Source of the DNA: Candidatus Pseudoscillospira faecavium
GTDB lineage: Bacteria; Bacillota; Clostridia; Oscillospirales; Oscillospiraceae
Assembly (NCBI GenBank): GCA_904420565.1
Contig: CAJFVV010000016.1
Span: forward strand, 1-64,000
Direction of reading: 5' to 3'
Length of the DNA: 64,000 bases
Shown here: positions 25,103-32,310 of the stretch, one piece after another
Position numbering within the stretch: the stretch's first letter is position 1
Layout of the letters: every line of letters begins with the position of its first letter
Position numbers and translations under genes: made by a program
The notes under the pieces: generated by a model
The model's database searches: none
What the model saw: only the letters and a program-made list of their open reading frames with translations
What the model was told of the DNA's origin: nothing

Positions 25103-25945
25103 TCACTCCAGATTCAAATGTCTGCGCATCAGGTACTCTGTCATGAAATAGAAAACTGCAGCTAACACCAGATTGCTTACCAGCATAAACAGCATTGCCA
25201 GCTGCATCGCCGGCACCGGCCCCAGCCCGGCCATCCAGGCCACCAATCCATCCCACACACCGCTGGGCACGAAGAATGCCCCCATCAGCAGGAAGACGCT
25301 GGCAGTGCTCAGAATCATCTGAATGGCAAAATAAGCAACTACCGCCAGGAGAATACGGTGCTTGGGCGCCTGATGTCCCAGCATAATCGCAGCGTAGATC
25401 TGCAGGATACTGGCTGCAACCGCCACCACCAGCACTACAAAAAATTCAAGGCACAGCACCAGGAAGGAGAAATGTGCCTCCTGCTGGAAGCGCTGCAAAA
25501 AGTCACCGAATGCAAACAGGAAATCGAACATGCTGCCAGGGGTCGCCACCAGCAATACAATCGACAGCATGACAACCACAGTGCTCGCTACCGTCCACAC
25601 CACTGCGGCGGTCAGCTTGCTGCAAATCAGCTGGTGGGCGTTGACGGGCAAAGTGTGCATCAGATAGCCTTCCCCGCACAGCAGATTTTTATAAAACCGC
25701 TGCAAAATCAGAATAAGGGTAACCACAATCACCGCCACAATCATGCCGAAATAGAGGAATGCGCTCAATGCGGCAAAGATATCGGCCATGGGCAGGGGCA
25801 GCAGTTCCCGCATCGTCTCGCTCTGGTTATAAGCAAATTCCGACAGAATGCGCACCAGCACTGCCGCCAGCAGCACGCCGATGTAGCACAGGCCGAAAAT
25901 GCGGCCTGTGGACAAAAATTCATATTTCATCAGTCTTCTCAGCAT
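25103..25945 (-). CDS. ABC transporter permease, ABC-2 type
   Basis: A 280-aa membrane protein with six hydrophobic segments (near residues 18-35, 60-85, 110-135, 160-190, 197-222 and 240-265). The layout, with the MLRRLMKYEF start and an extended loop after the second segment (LLCGEGYLMHTLPVNAHQL), is that of single-subunit ABC-2 exporters paired with YtrA-type regulators. It overlaps the ATPase gene by 7 nt. Substrate unknown; the family includes exporters linked to wall-active antibiotic stress. Confidence 0.85.
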   Translation of the reverse strand: MLRRLMKYEFLSTGRIFGLCYIGVLLAAVLVRILSEFAYNQSETMRELLPLPMADIFAALSAFLYFGMIVAVIVVTLILILQRFYKNLLCGEGYLMHTLPVNAHQLICSKLTAAVVWTVASTVVVMLSIVLLVATPGSMFDFLFAFGDFLQRFQQEAHFSFLVLCLEFFVVLVVAVAASILQIYAAIMLGHQAPKHRILLAVVAYFAIQMILSTASVFLLMGAFFVPSGVWDGLVAWMAGLGPVPAMQLAMLFMLVSNLVLAAVFYFMTEYLMRRHLNLE

Positions 25946-26637
25946 CTGAATACCTCCCGGAACAAATCGTCCACGCTCTTGCCGTCATTCTGGCGAATCT
26001 CATCCACACTCTTGTGCAGCATCACCTGGCCGTCCCGCAGGAATACGGCCTCATCCAACACCTGTTCAATATCGCTGATCAGATGAGTTGTGATTACCAC
26101 AGCTGCATCTTCGCTGTAGTTGCCAATGATGGTATTAAGGATGTAATCCCGCGCCGCGGGATCCACGCCGCCGATGGGCTCGTCGAGCATATAAAGCCGT
26201 GCTTTGCGGCTCATGGCCAGAATCAGCTGCACCTTTTCCTTCGTGCCTTTGGACAGGGTCTTCAGCCGCTCCATACCGGAAATTTTCAGCGCATTGAGCA
26301 TTTCCTGCGCTTTGACCGGGTCAAAATTGTCATAAAAATCTGCAAACATCGCCACCAGGCGGCTCACCGTCATCCAGTCCGGCAGATATTCCGCATCGGG
26401 CAGATAGGAAACAATTTTCTTGCTTTCCACCCCGGGTGCATATCCGTCAATAAAAATAGTGCCGCTGTTGGGTACCAAAAGGCCGTTGACCAGCTTCATT
26501 AAAGTGGTTTTTCCGCTGCCGTTGGGTCCCAGCAGCCCCACAATCCGACCGCCCTGCACATGCAGGTTCAAATCGGTCAGTACCATTCTGCCGCCATAGC
26601 TTTTCCAAAGGTGTTCGCAGCTCAGCACATCAGCCAT
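25939..26637 (-). CDS. ABC transporter ATP-binding protein
   Basis: A 232-aa ATPase. Walker A GPNGSGKT (near residue 36-43), a Q-loop region around SYLPDAEYLPDW, a variant signature LSKGTKEK (usual LSGGQ), Walker B LYMLDEP and D-loop GGVD, then the switch His in TTH. The permissive LSKG signature is common among YtrB/BcrA-like exporter ATPases. Its ATG overlaps the last 8 nt of the regulator gene, so regulator, ATPase and permease are translationally coupled. Confidence 0.93.
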   Translation of the reverse strand: MADVLSCEHLWKSYGGRMVLTDLNLHVQGGRIVGLLGPNGSGKTTLMKLVNGLLVPNSGTIFIDGYAPGVESKKIVSYLPDAEYLPDWMTVSRLVAMFADFYDNFDPVKAQEMLNALKISGMERLKTLSKGTKEKVQLILAMSRKARLYMLDEPIGGVDPAARDYILNTIIGNYSEDAAVVITTHLISDIEQVLDEAVFLRDGQVMLHKSVDEIRQNDGKSVDDLFREVFRC

Positions 26638-27007
26638 AATTGTCCTCTCCCTCCAATGTTTCTTTCACCAAAATGATCATATCCTGCTTTCGATAGCCCA
26701 GCACAGACATATCACGCACAAAGGCTTCGATTTTTTCCTTTGCCAGGGACTTGCGCACTGCAGCGATCAGTTCTTCATCTTCTGTTACAAAGCGTCCGCT
26801 GGTGCGCTCAGCGCGCAGAAGCCCGCTCTGTTCCAGTTCTGCCAGAGCACGCTGCATTGTATTTGGATTCACCGCCGCTTCAGCCGCCAAATCCCGCACA
26901 GAATCGACTTTTGCGCCGGGCGGATACGCCCCGGACACAATGCGGCTTTGCAGTTCTTCCACCAACTGAATATAAATTGGCCGGTTTTTATCTAACTGCC
27001 ATCCCAT
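26630..27007 (-). CDS. GntR-family repressor, YtrA subfamily
   Basis: A 125-aa protein: winged helix in residues 8-75 (PIYIQLVEELQSRIVSGAYP, SVRDLAAEAAVNPNTMQRALAELE, then the GRFV wing) and the short C-terminal helical dimer domain that defines YtrA. Such repressors usually control their own ABC operon and respond to wall-active compounds. Start 27007 follows GGGAGG; the longer frame to 27022 lacks a site. The inverted repeat at 28264-28285 over the operon promoter is the likely operator (inference). Confidence 0.9.
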   Translation of the reverse strand: MGWQLDKNRPIYIQLVEELQSRIVSGAYPPGAKVDSVRDLAAEAAVNPNTMQRALAELEQSGLLRAERTSGRFVTEDEELIAAVRKSLAKEKIEAFVRDMSVLGYRKQDMIILVKETLEGEDNYG

Positions 27008-27025
27008 ATTACCGCCTCCCATTGC

Positions 27026-27547
27026 TCATGTAAGCTCCTCCATTGTACAAGTTTTCAAATAGGCAACTTTATCAGCGTCGCCTTCATAATTCCATGTCAG
27101 CATGTCACCCAGCCAGTTAAATCCCAGTTCTTCAGTGACCCCGGGTGCTACCTCCATGGTTATGACATCAGAATCTTCATAAAGGGTATAGCGCAGAATT
27201 TCCTGATAGCCTCTGCTTTCTGTTTCTCCTGCCTGAACCGTCATTTCCTGATAAACAATGTACTCCCACTGCGGCGTAAGCCCTTCGGTTTTCACAGAGA
27301 CATCCACCGGTTCAAAAGGATCCTCCGCATCAAAATAAGCTTCATAAAACTGTTCTGCCGCCGTTGTGTCCTGCAGCAGGAATACTGTATCACCCGTCTG
27401 ACAGCTGCGCTTTTCAATCTGCAGCGCCTTGGTGTCGTTTTCACCCTCGGCAGACGGCGTTTGGGTGGGCGTGCCGCAGCCAGTCAAAGCACCTGCCAGC
27501 AGGAGTGCACCCACACCCGCAGCCATAAACCATTTCCGTTTTTTCAT
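27026..27547 (-). CDS. Lipoprotein of unknown function, 173 aa
   Basis: Signal peptide with lipobox LTGC (Cys24) after MKKRKWFMAAGVGALLLAGA. The mature part is acidic, with no motif that I recognise; it ends with a short segment (YLKTCTMEEL). Start 27547 follows GGGGGAA. It sits between the first GLUG-type gene and the regulator gene of the same operon. Role unknown, presumably at the outer face of the membrane near the transporter. Confidence 0.7.
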   Translation of the reverse strand: MKKRKWFMAAGVGALLLAGALTGCGTPTQTPSAEGENDTKALQIEKRSCQTGDTVFLLQDTTAAEQFYEAYFDAEDPFEPVDVSVKTEGLTPQWEYIVYQEMTVQAGETESRGYQEILRYTLYEDSDVITMEVAPGVTEELGFNWLGDMLTWNYEGDADKVAYLKTCTMEELT

Positions 27548-27645
27548 CAAAATTCCCCCATTCCGCCGCTGCGCGCGGCCTCCCATGCTTATGAAATTCT
27601 TGTCTGAACAGCCGCATTTTTCGGCACCTGTACTATCTGTTATGC

Positions 27646-28215
27646 TCAAACTCTGTAAAGATTTTCTGCCGGCAGGCTTCTTTCTCCCCGGAGCAAAATT
27701 GCCTCCTGATATGCGGTTGACGGAAAAGCCTCTGTCTTTCTGCCTGCATTGATAGAACACGCTGTTACTGTGGTATTGCGGCCCCGCGCCACAATCGGCA
27801 GGAAGCAGTTTCCCTTAATGGTCGCCTCCTCCAAGGCTACACGGGTGATCTGTGCGTTCCGCGCAAATCCAAACATCCCGGTGTCAGCGCCGCCGCCGGA
27901 AATTGTCAGTCCATAAATCACATGGCCGTTTCCATCAAAACTGCCGGTGAACGGTGACAAGCGGGTGCCGATGGGCTCCCATGTGCCAGTGAGCACAATA
28001 TCCGCCCCCAGCACATAATTGCCAGCCAGTGCATCCCGGCTGCTGCCGACAGCCCGCAGCTGCTCTTCCGTGTAAATCACCTGGTAAGACTCTGTGCTGC
28101 TTTCCAGCGTCTGTGCCCAAACAACCTGCCGGGTTGCCTCCCGGCTGAGCATCCAGCCGCCGGTCAGCAGCATCGCCAGCACCAGGACAAGCCCTATAGC
28201 AACGCCCTGTTTCAT
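27646..28215 (-). CDS. GLUG-type membrane-anchored surface protein, first gene of the ABC operon
   Basis: A 189-aa protein with an N-terminal signal anchor (GVAIGLVLVLAMLLTGGWM, no lipobox Cys). Residues about 45-165 are the same beta-rich domain as in the terminal lipoprotein 24164-24652 (GNYVLGADIVLTGTWEPIG, PFTGSFDGNGHVIYGL, FLPIVARGRNTTVTACSIN). About 25 extra residues follow. Start 28215 is chosen for the signal segment; the frame is open further but no site supports it. The leader is about 60 nt from the operator-promoter. Confidence 0.72.
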   Translation of the reverse strand: MKQGVAIGLVLVLAMLLTGGWMLSREATRQVVWAQTLESSTESYQVIYTEEQLRAVGSSRDALAGNYVLGADIVLTGTWEPIGTRLSPFTGSFDGNGHVIYGLTISGGGADTGMFGFARNAQITRVALEEATIKGNCFLPIVARGRNTTVTACSINAGRKTEAFPSTAYQEAILLRGERSLPAENLYRV

Positions 28216-28263
28216 TTCCCGCGCACCCCTTTCCAACGTTTCTGCAACTGTATTATTGTGTTG

Positions 28264-28310
28264 TTGTATTAGGTAATTAATACAATAATACATCCTTACC
28301 CGTTTGTCAA
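28264..28310 (-). promoter_or_regulatory. Promoter and operator of the ABC/GLUG operon
   Basis: Minus strand TTGACA (28310-28305), exactly 17 bp, TATTGT (28287-28282). Overlapping the -10 is a perfect 8-bp inverted repeat TTGTATTA, 6 bp, TAATACAA (28264-28285). This is the position and shape expected for an autoregulated YtrA-type GntR repressor. The operon then runs 28215 to 24164. Confidence 0.75.
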
Positions 28311-28593
28311 TAGTTTCCCGAAAAATTTTTATGGCTCAAAACATGCGACCAATCTGTTACCCTACACCTATATGTATGACAACCCTTTCGTTGTGTAAAC
28401 ATCTATAAAAAAGCACGTCATTTCCCGCTTTGATCAAGCAGCCGGAGAAGACGCACAGCCGGGGTATCCCAATTTGTTCACAGACCAAAAACAGTAAAAT
28501 CACACTGCGCGGGGCAAAAATAGAAATACAAAAAGGAAAATATAAAATAAATTATACGAATAATTATCAATTAAGTCAGTGCAAAGCTGCTGA
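28311..28593. other. AT-rich gene-free stretch
   Basis: About 280 bp without any credible gene. A plus-strand open frame at 28430-28648 has no ribosome site and no motif. Composition is poorer in G and C than the flanks, in line with the boundary of the integrase-bearing element. Confidence 0.4.
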
Positions 28594-28760
28594 CTGTGTC
28601 CTGCGGAGGGCTTCAACAGCGCCAATGCCAAAATGGATGCGGCGCTGAACACCGTTCCCCATGCGCTCATCGGCACCTATACCGGCAGCGGCATCCCTGC
28701 AAAAATTCCACTTTCCCAACCCTTTTTCAGATCTTCAGAGAAACATTCAGAAAGACACAC
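28594..28760 (+). pseudogene. Remnant resembling the C-terminal part of a phage tail/fibre protein
   Basis: The frame LCPAEGFNSANAKMDAAL, then NTVPHALIGTYTGSG, opens after a stop at 28591 and has no start signal. The ALIGTYTGSG stretch resembles repeated modules at the ends of phage tail proteins (GxYxGxG pattern; from memory). It lies 70 bp from the integrase terminator side, so it may be left from the same element. Short and uncertain. Confidence 0.3.
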
Positions 28761-28827
28761 TGGGCAGATGATGGACGATTCCAGTCAACAGAACAATGGG
28801 GCGCCCCCTTTCGGGAGCGCCCTGCGC

Positions 28828-29994
28828 TTAAAACAAACTCATTTGACCATTGCGGCCTGCACATTCGATTGCACTGGCTACCTGGCTGAGCACCTCACTT
28901 TGTGTATCATCAAACAAATGGGTATACACCTGGCTCGTTACGCTGGTATTGCTGTGCCCCAGCGCTTTGCTGATTTTGAACATGGGAATATGCAGCTCAT
29001 TGGCTGCACTGGCAAAAGAATGCCGCAAACCATGAAGCGTTAAATACGGCAGCCCATGCGCCTGAACAAATTTTGTAAACCAGCCCGATACATAATCCGG
29101 GGAATACGGCTGTCCATTGGAGTGAATCAACACATAACCCTCTGCATTAAAAGAAGGCTTTGTTCTCCTGCGCTCTTCCTGGTCGCGCTTCATTCCCCGC
29201 AGCATATCTTCCAAATCTGCCATGCCTGCGATACCCAAAGTGCGAATGGAAGAATTGGTTTTGGGTCCTTTGCTGATGGTCAGACCGCCTACTGTGGTCC
29301 GGGCTGCACAGATGGAAATCGTCCCATTTTCCAAATCCACATTTTCCCATTTCAGGCCGCAGATTTCACTGCGGCGCAGCCCTAAATATCCCGCAAGCTT
29401 CACCGCCGGCTCCAAAGGTTCACCCCGGACGACCCGGAACAGAATCCGCAGCTGTTCGGTATTGTAAAAGCTGTGCTTGGGCTGCTGCTTGGCCGGCGCC
29501 TCCACCCGGCGGACAGGATTGCGGTTGAGCACCTCCTGGCGCACGGCAAAATCCAGCGCTGTAAACAACAGCTGATGGTGTTTATGCACCGTGTTGGTAT
29601 TCAGCCCCGCTTCCCGCATGGCCAGGTAATACGCCTGTATTTGCTGGGGTGTCAATTCCTGGAGAATAATTTTCCCCAGCGCGGGCTTGATGTGGTTTTT
29701 GATCATATTGCTGTAACCATAAGTTGTTGATCTGGCGCGGTTGGGCCGGATCACTTCCTCCAGCCAGCGGTCCAGCCACATGCCCACAGTCAGCTCTGTG
29801 GGCATTACGATTTCCTGGCGCTGCTTCTTCATTTCAAAAATACGCAGCGCCTGTGCCGCAGCGATATGGGTGTCATAGGTCTTTGTTTTTTTCACCCGCT
29901 TGCCTGAGGCATCCATACCGTAGTGGAACGTGACATAATACAGCCGGTTCCTCTCGTCATAGGAAATGTTGTTCTCAATTCTTTTTCTGCTCAT
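28828..29994 (-). CDS. Tyrosine recombinase/phage-type integrase
   Basis: A 388-aa site-specific recombinase. N-terminal arm-type binding region (residues 1-60, with GMDASGKRVKKTKTYDT), core-binding helical domain (about 70-165), and catalytic domain with Arg in GLRRSEICGLKW, HGLRHSFASA, GHSNTSVTSQVYTH and the nucleophile Tyr of QVYTH. GGAAGGATC precedes the ATG. There is no tRNA or other typical attachment site visible nearby, and no other intact phage or ICE gene, so this is likely a remnant of a deleted element or a solitary integrase. Confidence 0.93.
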   Translation of the reverse strand: MSRKRIENNISYDERNRLYYVTFHYGMDASGKRVKKTKTYDTHIAAAQALRIFEMKKQRQEIVMPTELTVGMWLDRWLEEVIRPNRARSTTYGYSNMIKNHIKPALGKIILQELTPQQIQAYYLAMREAGLNTNTVHKHHQLLFTALDFAVRQEVLNRNPVRRVEAPAKQQPKHSFYNTEQLRILFRVVRGEPLEPAVKLAGYLGLRRSEICGLKWENVDLENGTISICAARTTVGGLTISKGPKTNSSIRTLGIAGMADLEDMLRGMKRDQEERRRTKPSFNAEGYVLIHSNGQPYSPDYVSGWFTKFVQAHGLPYLTLHGLRHSFASAANELHIPMFKISKALGHSNTSVTSQVYTHLFDDTQSEVLSQVASAIECAGRNGQMSLF

Positions 29995-30201
29995 AAAATG
30001 ATCCTTCCTTTCTTTATATTGAGGATAGCTTCACTTTACGGCATATCCGGTAATTTTTTCCAGAGGTAAGCTTTAAATTCCGCCCTTCTTCTGCAAATTC
30101 CGGTCGTTTTCTTTTCATTAGCAGTTTTGGGGGGTGTGCCGTCTGTTTTCAAGGCAATGTCTGAAATTCTTAAAAGTTTTTGAAAAGTTTAAAAAAAAGC
30201 A
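29995..30201. other. Intergenic region between integrase and glf
   Basis: Gene-free, AT-rich towards 30180. No attachment-site-like duplicate of 12 bp or more was noticed on reading, but I could not search systematically. Confidence 0.3.
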
Positions 30202-30229
30202 CTGACAGCGCTGCTTTTTATGATATACT
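30202..30229 (+). promoter_or_regulatory. Promoter of glf
   Basis: CTGACA (30202-30207), 16 bp, TATACT (30224-30229) with a TGA extended -10. Confidence 0.6.
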
Positions 30230-30264
30230 GGATGCAACTTTTTCATAGGAAACGGAGTGTTTTT

Positions 30265-31434
30265 ATGCACTATGACAGCATCATTGTAGGTGCGGGCTTT
30301 GCCGGCGCCGTCACAGCGCGCTGCCTGGCCGAAGCCGGCCGGCATGTGCTGATTTTGGAAAAGCACAATCACATCGGCGGCAATGCTTATGACCGGCTGG
30401 ACGAAGCCGGCATCCTGATTCATCAATATGGCCCACACATTTTTCACACAAACGACAAAGCAGTTTATGATTTTCTGTCCCGCTTTACCCAGTGGCGGAC
30501 ATATCAACATGAGGTGGTGGCCAACATTCCCGCAGAAGAAGGCCGCGCCGAAATGCCCGTGCCCTTCAACCTTCTGTCCCTGCGCCAGGCTTATGCCCCG
30601 GAAAAAGCCGCGCGCCTGGAAAAAAAGCTGATGGAAACCTACGGACCGGAACAAAAGGTTACGATTCTTCAGCTGCGCGAAAACACCGATCCGGAGCTGA
30701 GCGAACTGGCCCAGTATGTCTATGACCACGTTTTCGTGCGCTACACCATGAAGCAGTGGGGGCAGAAACCCGAAGAAATTGACCCCGCGGTCACCGCCCG
30801 GGTTCCCGTGTTTATTTCTGAGGACTGCCGCTATTTTCAGGATGTGTATCAGGGTATGCCTCTGCACGGCTATACGCCGTTGTTTGAAGCAATGCTCGCC
30901 CATGATGGCATTGAGGTCCGCACCGAAACCGATGCCCGGGATATGCTGACGCTGAAAGACGGCAAAATTTTCTTTGACGGGGCAGAGTTTTCCGGCGATG
31001 TCATCTATTCCGGCCCGGTGGACGAGCTGTTTTCCTGCTGCTTTGGCCGCCTGCCCTACCGCACGTTGGACTTCCGCTTTGAAACCCATGCCCAGGATAC
31101 ATACCAGAGCCATGGCACCGTGAACTACACCATGGACGAGGACTACACCCGCATTACAGAATTCAAATATCTCACCGGCCAGGAAAAGTCTGGGGTAACC
31201 ACCATTGTAAAAGAATACTCCCGCGCCTATACCGGGACAGCGGATGAAATTCCCTATTATGCAATTGCCAACGAAGCGACTGCAGCCTTGTACGCCCAAT
31301 ATGCCGCAAAAGCCTCTGCTTTCCCCCGCCTGCATCTTCTGGGCCGCCTGGCGGAATACCGCTATTACAATATGGACGCCATTGTGGCCGGCGCCCTCAA
31401 GCTGAGCCGCGCGCTGGTAAACGGAACATGCTGA
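30265..31434 (+). CDS. glf: UDP-galactopyranose mutase
   Basis: A 389-aa flavoenzyme that turns UDP-galactopyranose into UDP-galactofuranose for surface polysaccharide. The N-terminal FAD motif is IIVGAGFAGAV, followed by LILEKHNHIGGNAYD and the HQYGPHIFHT substrate loop. C-terminally GRLAEYRYYNMDAIV closes the FAD site. Start 30265 has GGAAACGGAG upstream; the longer frame begins at 30220 without a site. The following HAD gene overlaps by 7 nt. No other galactofuran genes are adjacent. Confidence 0.95.
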   Translation: MHYDSIIVGAGFAGAVTARCLAEAGRHVLILEKHNHIGGNAYDRLDEAGILIHQYGPHIFHTNDKAVYDFLSRFTQWRTYQHEVVANIPAEEGRAEMPVPFNLLSLRQAYAPEKAARLEKKLMETYGPEQKVTILQLRENTDPELSELAQYVYDHVFVRYTMKQWGQKPEEIDPAVTARVPVFISEDCRYFQDVYQGMPLHGYTPLFEAMLAHDGIEVRTETDARDMLTLKDGKIFFDGAEFSGDVIYSGPVDELFSCCFGRLPYRTLDFRFETHAQDTYQSHGTVNYTMDEDYTRITEFKYLTGQEKSGVTTIVKEYSRAYTGTADEIPYYAIANEATAALYAQYAAKASAFPRLHLLGRLAEYRYYNMDAIVAGALKLSRALVNGTC

Positions 31435-32117
31435 AGCTGGCAGTTTTTGATTTGGACGGCACGCTGTGCGCCGTGGGCCGGGCCATTTTGCCTGAAACGC
31501 TTCAGGCTTTGGTCTCTCTGCAGGCCCGGGGCATACAACTTGCCATTTCTTCCGGCAAACCAGTCTATTACCTTTGCGGCACAGTGCGGCAGGCGGGCCT
31601 GCGAAACGTGATTCTGATGGGGGAAAACGGCGCTGACGTTCAGCGGGGAGTAGATCTTCCTCCGGCAGAATATTACCGCATGCCCGTGGCACCCCATACC
31701 CGCGCCGCCCTGTCCATGCTTTCCTCAAAATTGGAAGAAACATTTGGCCGCCGCATCTGGCTGCAACCGAACCGCACAGAGGTAACCCCTTTTTTCGCCG
31801 ATGAAGCCACCCATGAGGAGCTGCGCGCTTTCTGCGCCCGGGAGATCACCCCTGATATGGGCATCACAATTTACGACCAGCGCGACTGCATTGATCTCTG
31901 CCCCACAGGACTGGACAAAGGCAGCGGCCTTGTCTTTCTGTGCAATCAGCTGGGGCTGTCGCCCGCTGATGCCGCCGCTGTGGGCAACGGGGTCAACGAT
32001 GCGCCCATGCTCCGCATCGCGGGCTGCTCTATCGGTATCGGTTCCACTCCCGTCGCCGGTGCCCACTGCACAGTTCCGACAATCAGCGAAGCGCTTGCGC
32101 TGCTGCGCAATTTCTGA
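31428..32117 (+). CDS. HAD-superfamily (Cof-type) hydrolase
   Basis: A 229-aa phosphatase with the four HAD motifs: DLDGTL near residue 8, SSGK near 41, the Lys in DKGSG, and GNGVNDAPML near 190. The cap is type C2, as in the sugar-phosphate phosphatases. Its translation overlaps glf by 7 nt, so it may serve the same sugar nucleotide pathway, but the substrate cannot be read from sequence. Confidence 0.88.
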   Translation: MLKLAVFDLDGTLCAVGRAILPETLQALVSLQARGIQLAISSGKPVYYLCGTVRQAGLRNVILMGENGADVQRGVDLPPAEYYRMPVAPHTRAALSMLSSKLEETFGRRIWLQPNRTEVTPFFADEATHEELRAFCAREITPDMGITIYDQRDCIDLCPTGLDKGSGLVFLCNQLGLSPADAAAVGNGVNDAPMLRIAGCSIGIGSTPVAGAHCTVPTISEALALLRNF

Positions 32118-32125
32118 CAAGCTCT

Positions 32126-32159
32126 GATTCTCCCGGCCTCAGCCGGGAGAATCTTTTTT
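32126..32159 (+). terminator. Terminator of glf-HAD
   Basis: GATTCTCCCGGC, CTCA, GCCGGGAGAATC, TTTTTT, 9 nt past the stop. Confidence 0.93.
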
Positions 32160-32251
32160 ATACCGTTTGCAGCAACGGCCTTCGGCCATATGCCGCTCGT
32201 TCACCGCTATGCCGCAGACAGTTACAATGGCGCAAAATTGGATTCCAGCCC

Positions 32252-32290
32252 AAAAAAATCCCCGGAAACAGCAAACTGTTTCCGGGGATT
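32252..32290 (-). terminator. Terminator of the PFOR gene
   Basis: Minus strand AATCCCCGGAAACAG, TTTG loop, CTGTTTCCGGGGATT then TTTTT, 21 nt after the stop at 32311. Confidence 0.92.
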
Positions 32291-32310
32291 TGCATGGCTA
32301 TCCTGGATTC

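Noticed and set aside
28430-28648. 72-codon plus-strand frame before the integrase
   Set aside because: No start signal, composition like non-coding DNA.
28797-28830. Hairpin GGGCGC...GCGCCC near the integrase stop considered as terminator
   Set aside because: Imperfect stem and no T tract on the minus strand; may be a weak terminator but not supportable.
30118-31743. 541-codon minus-strand frame opposite glf and the HAD gene
   Set aside because: Antisense shadow; it spans two overlapping real genes.
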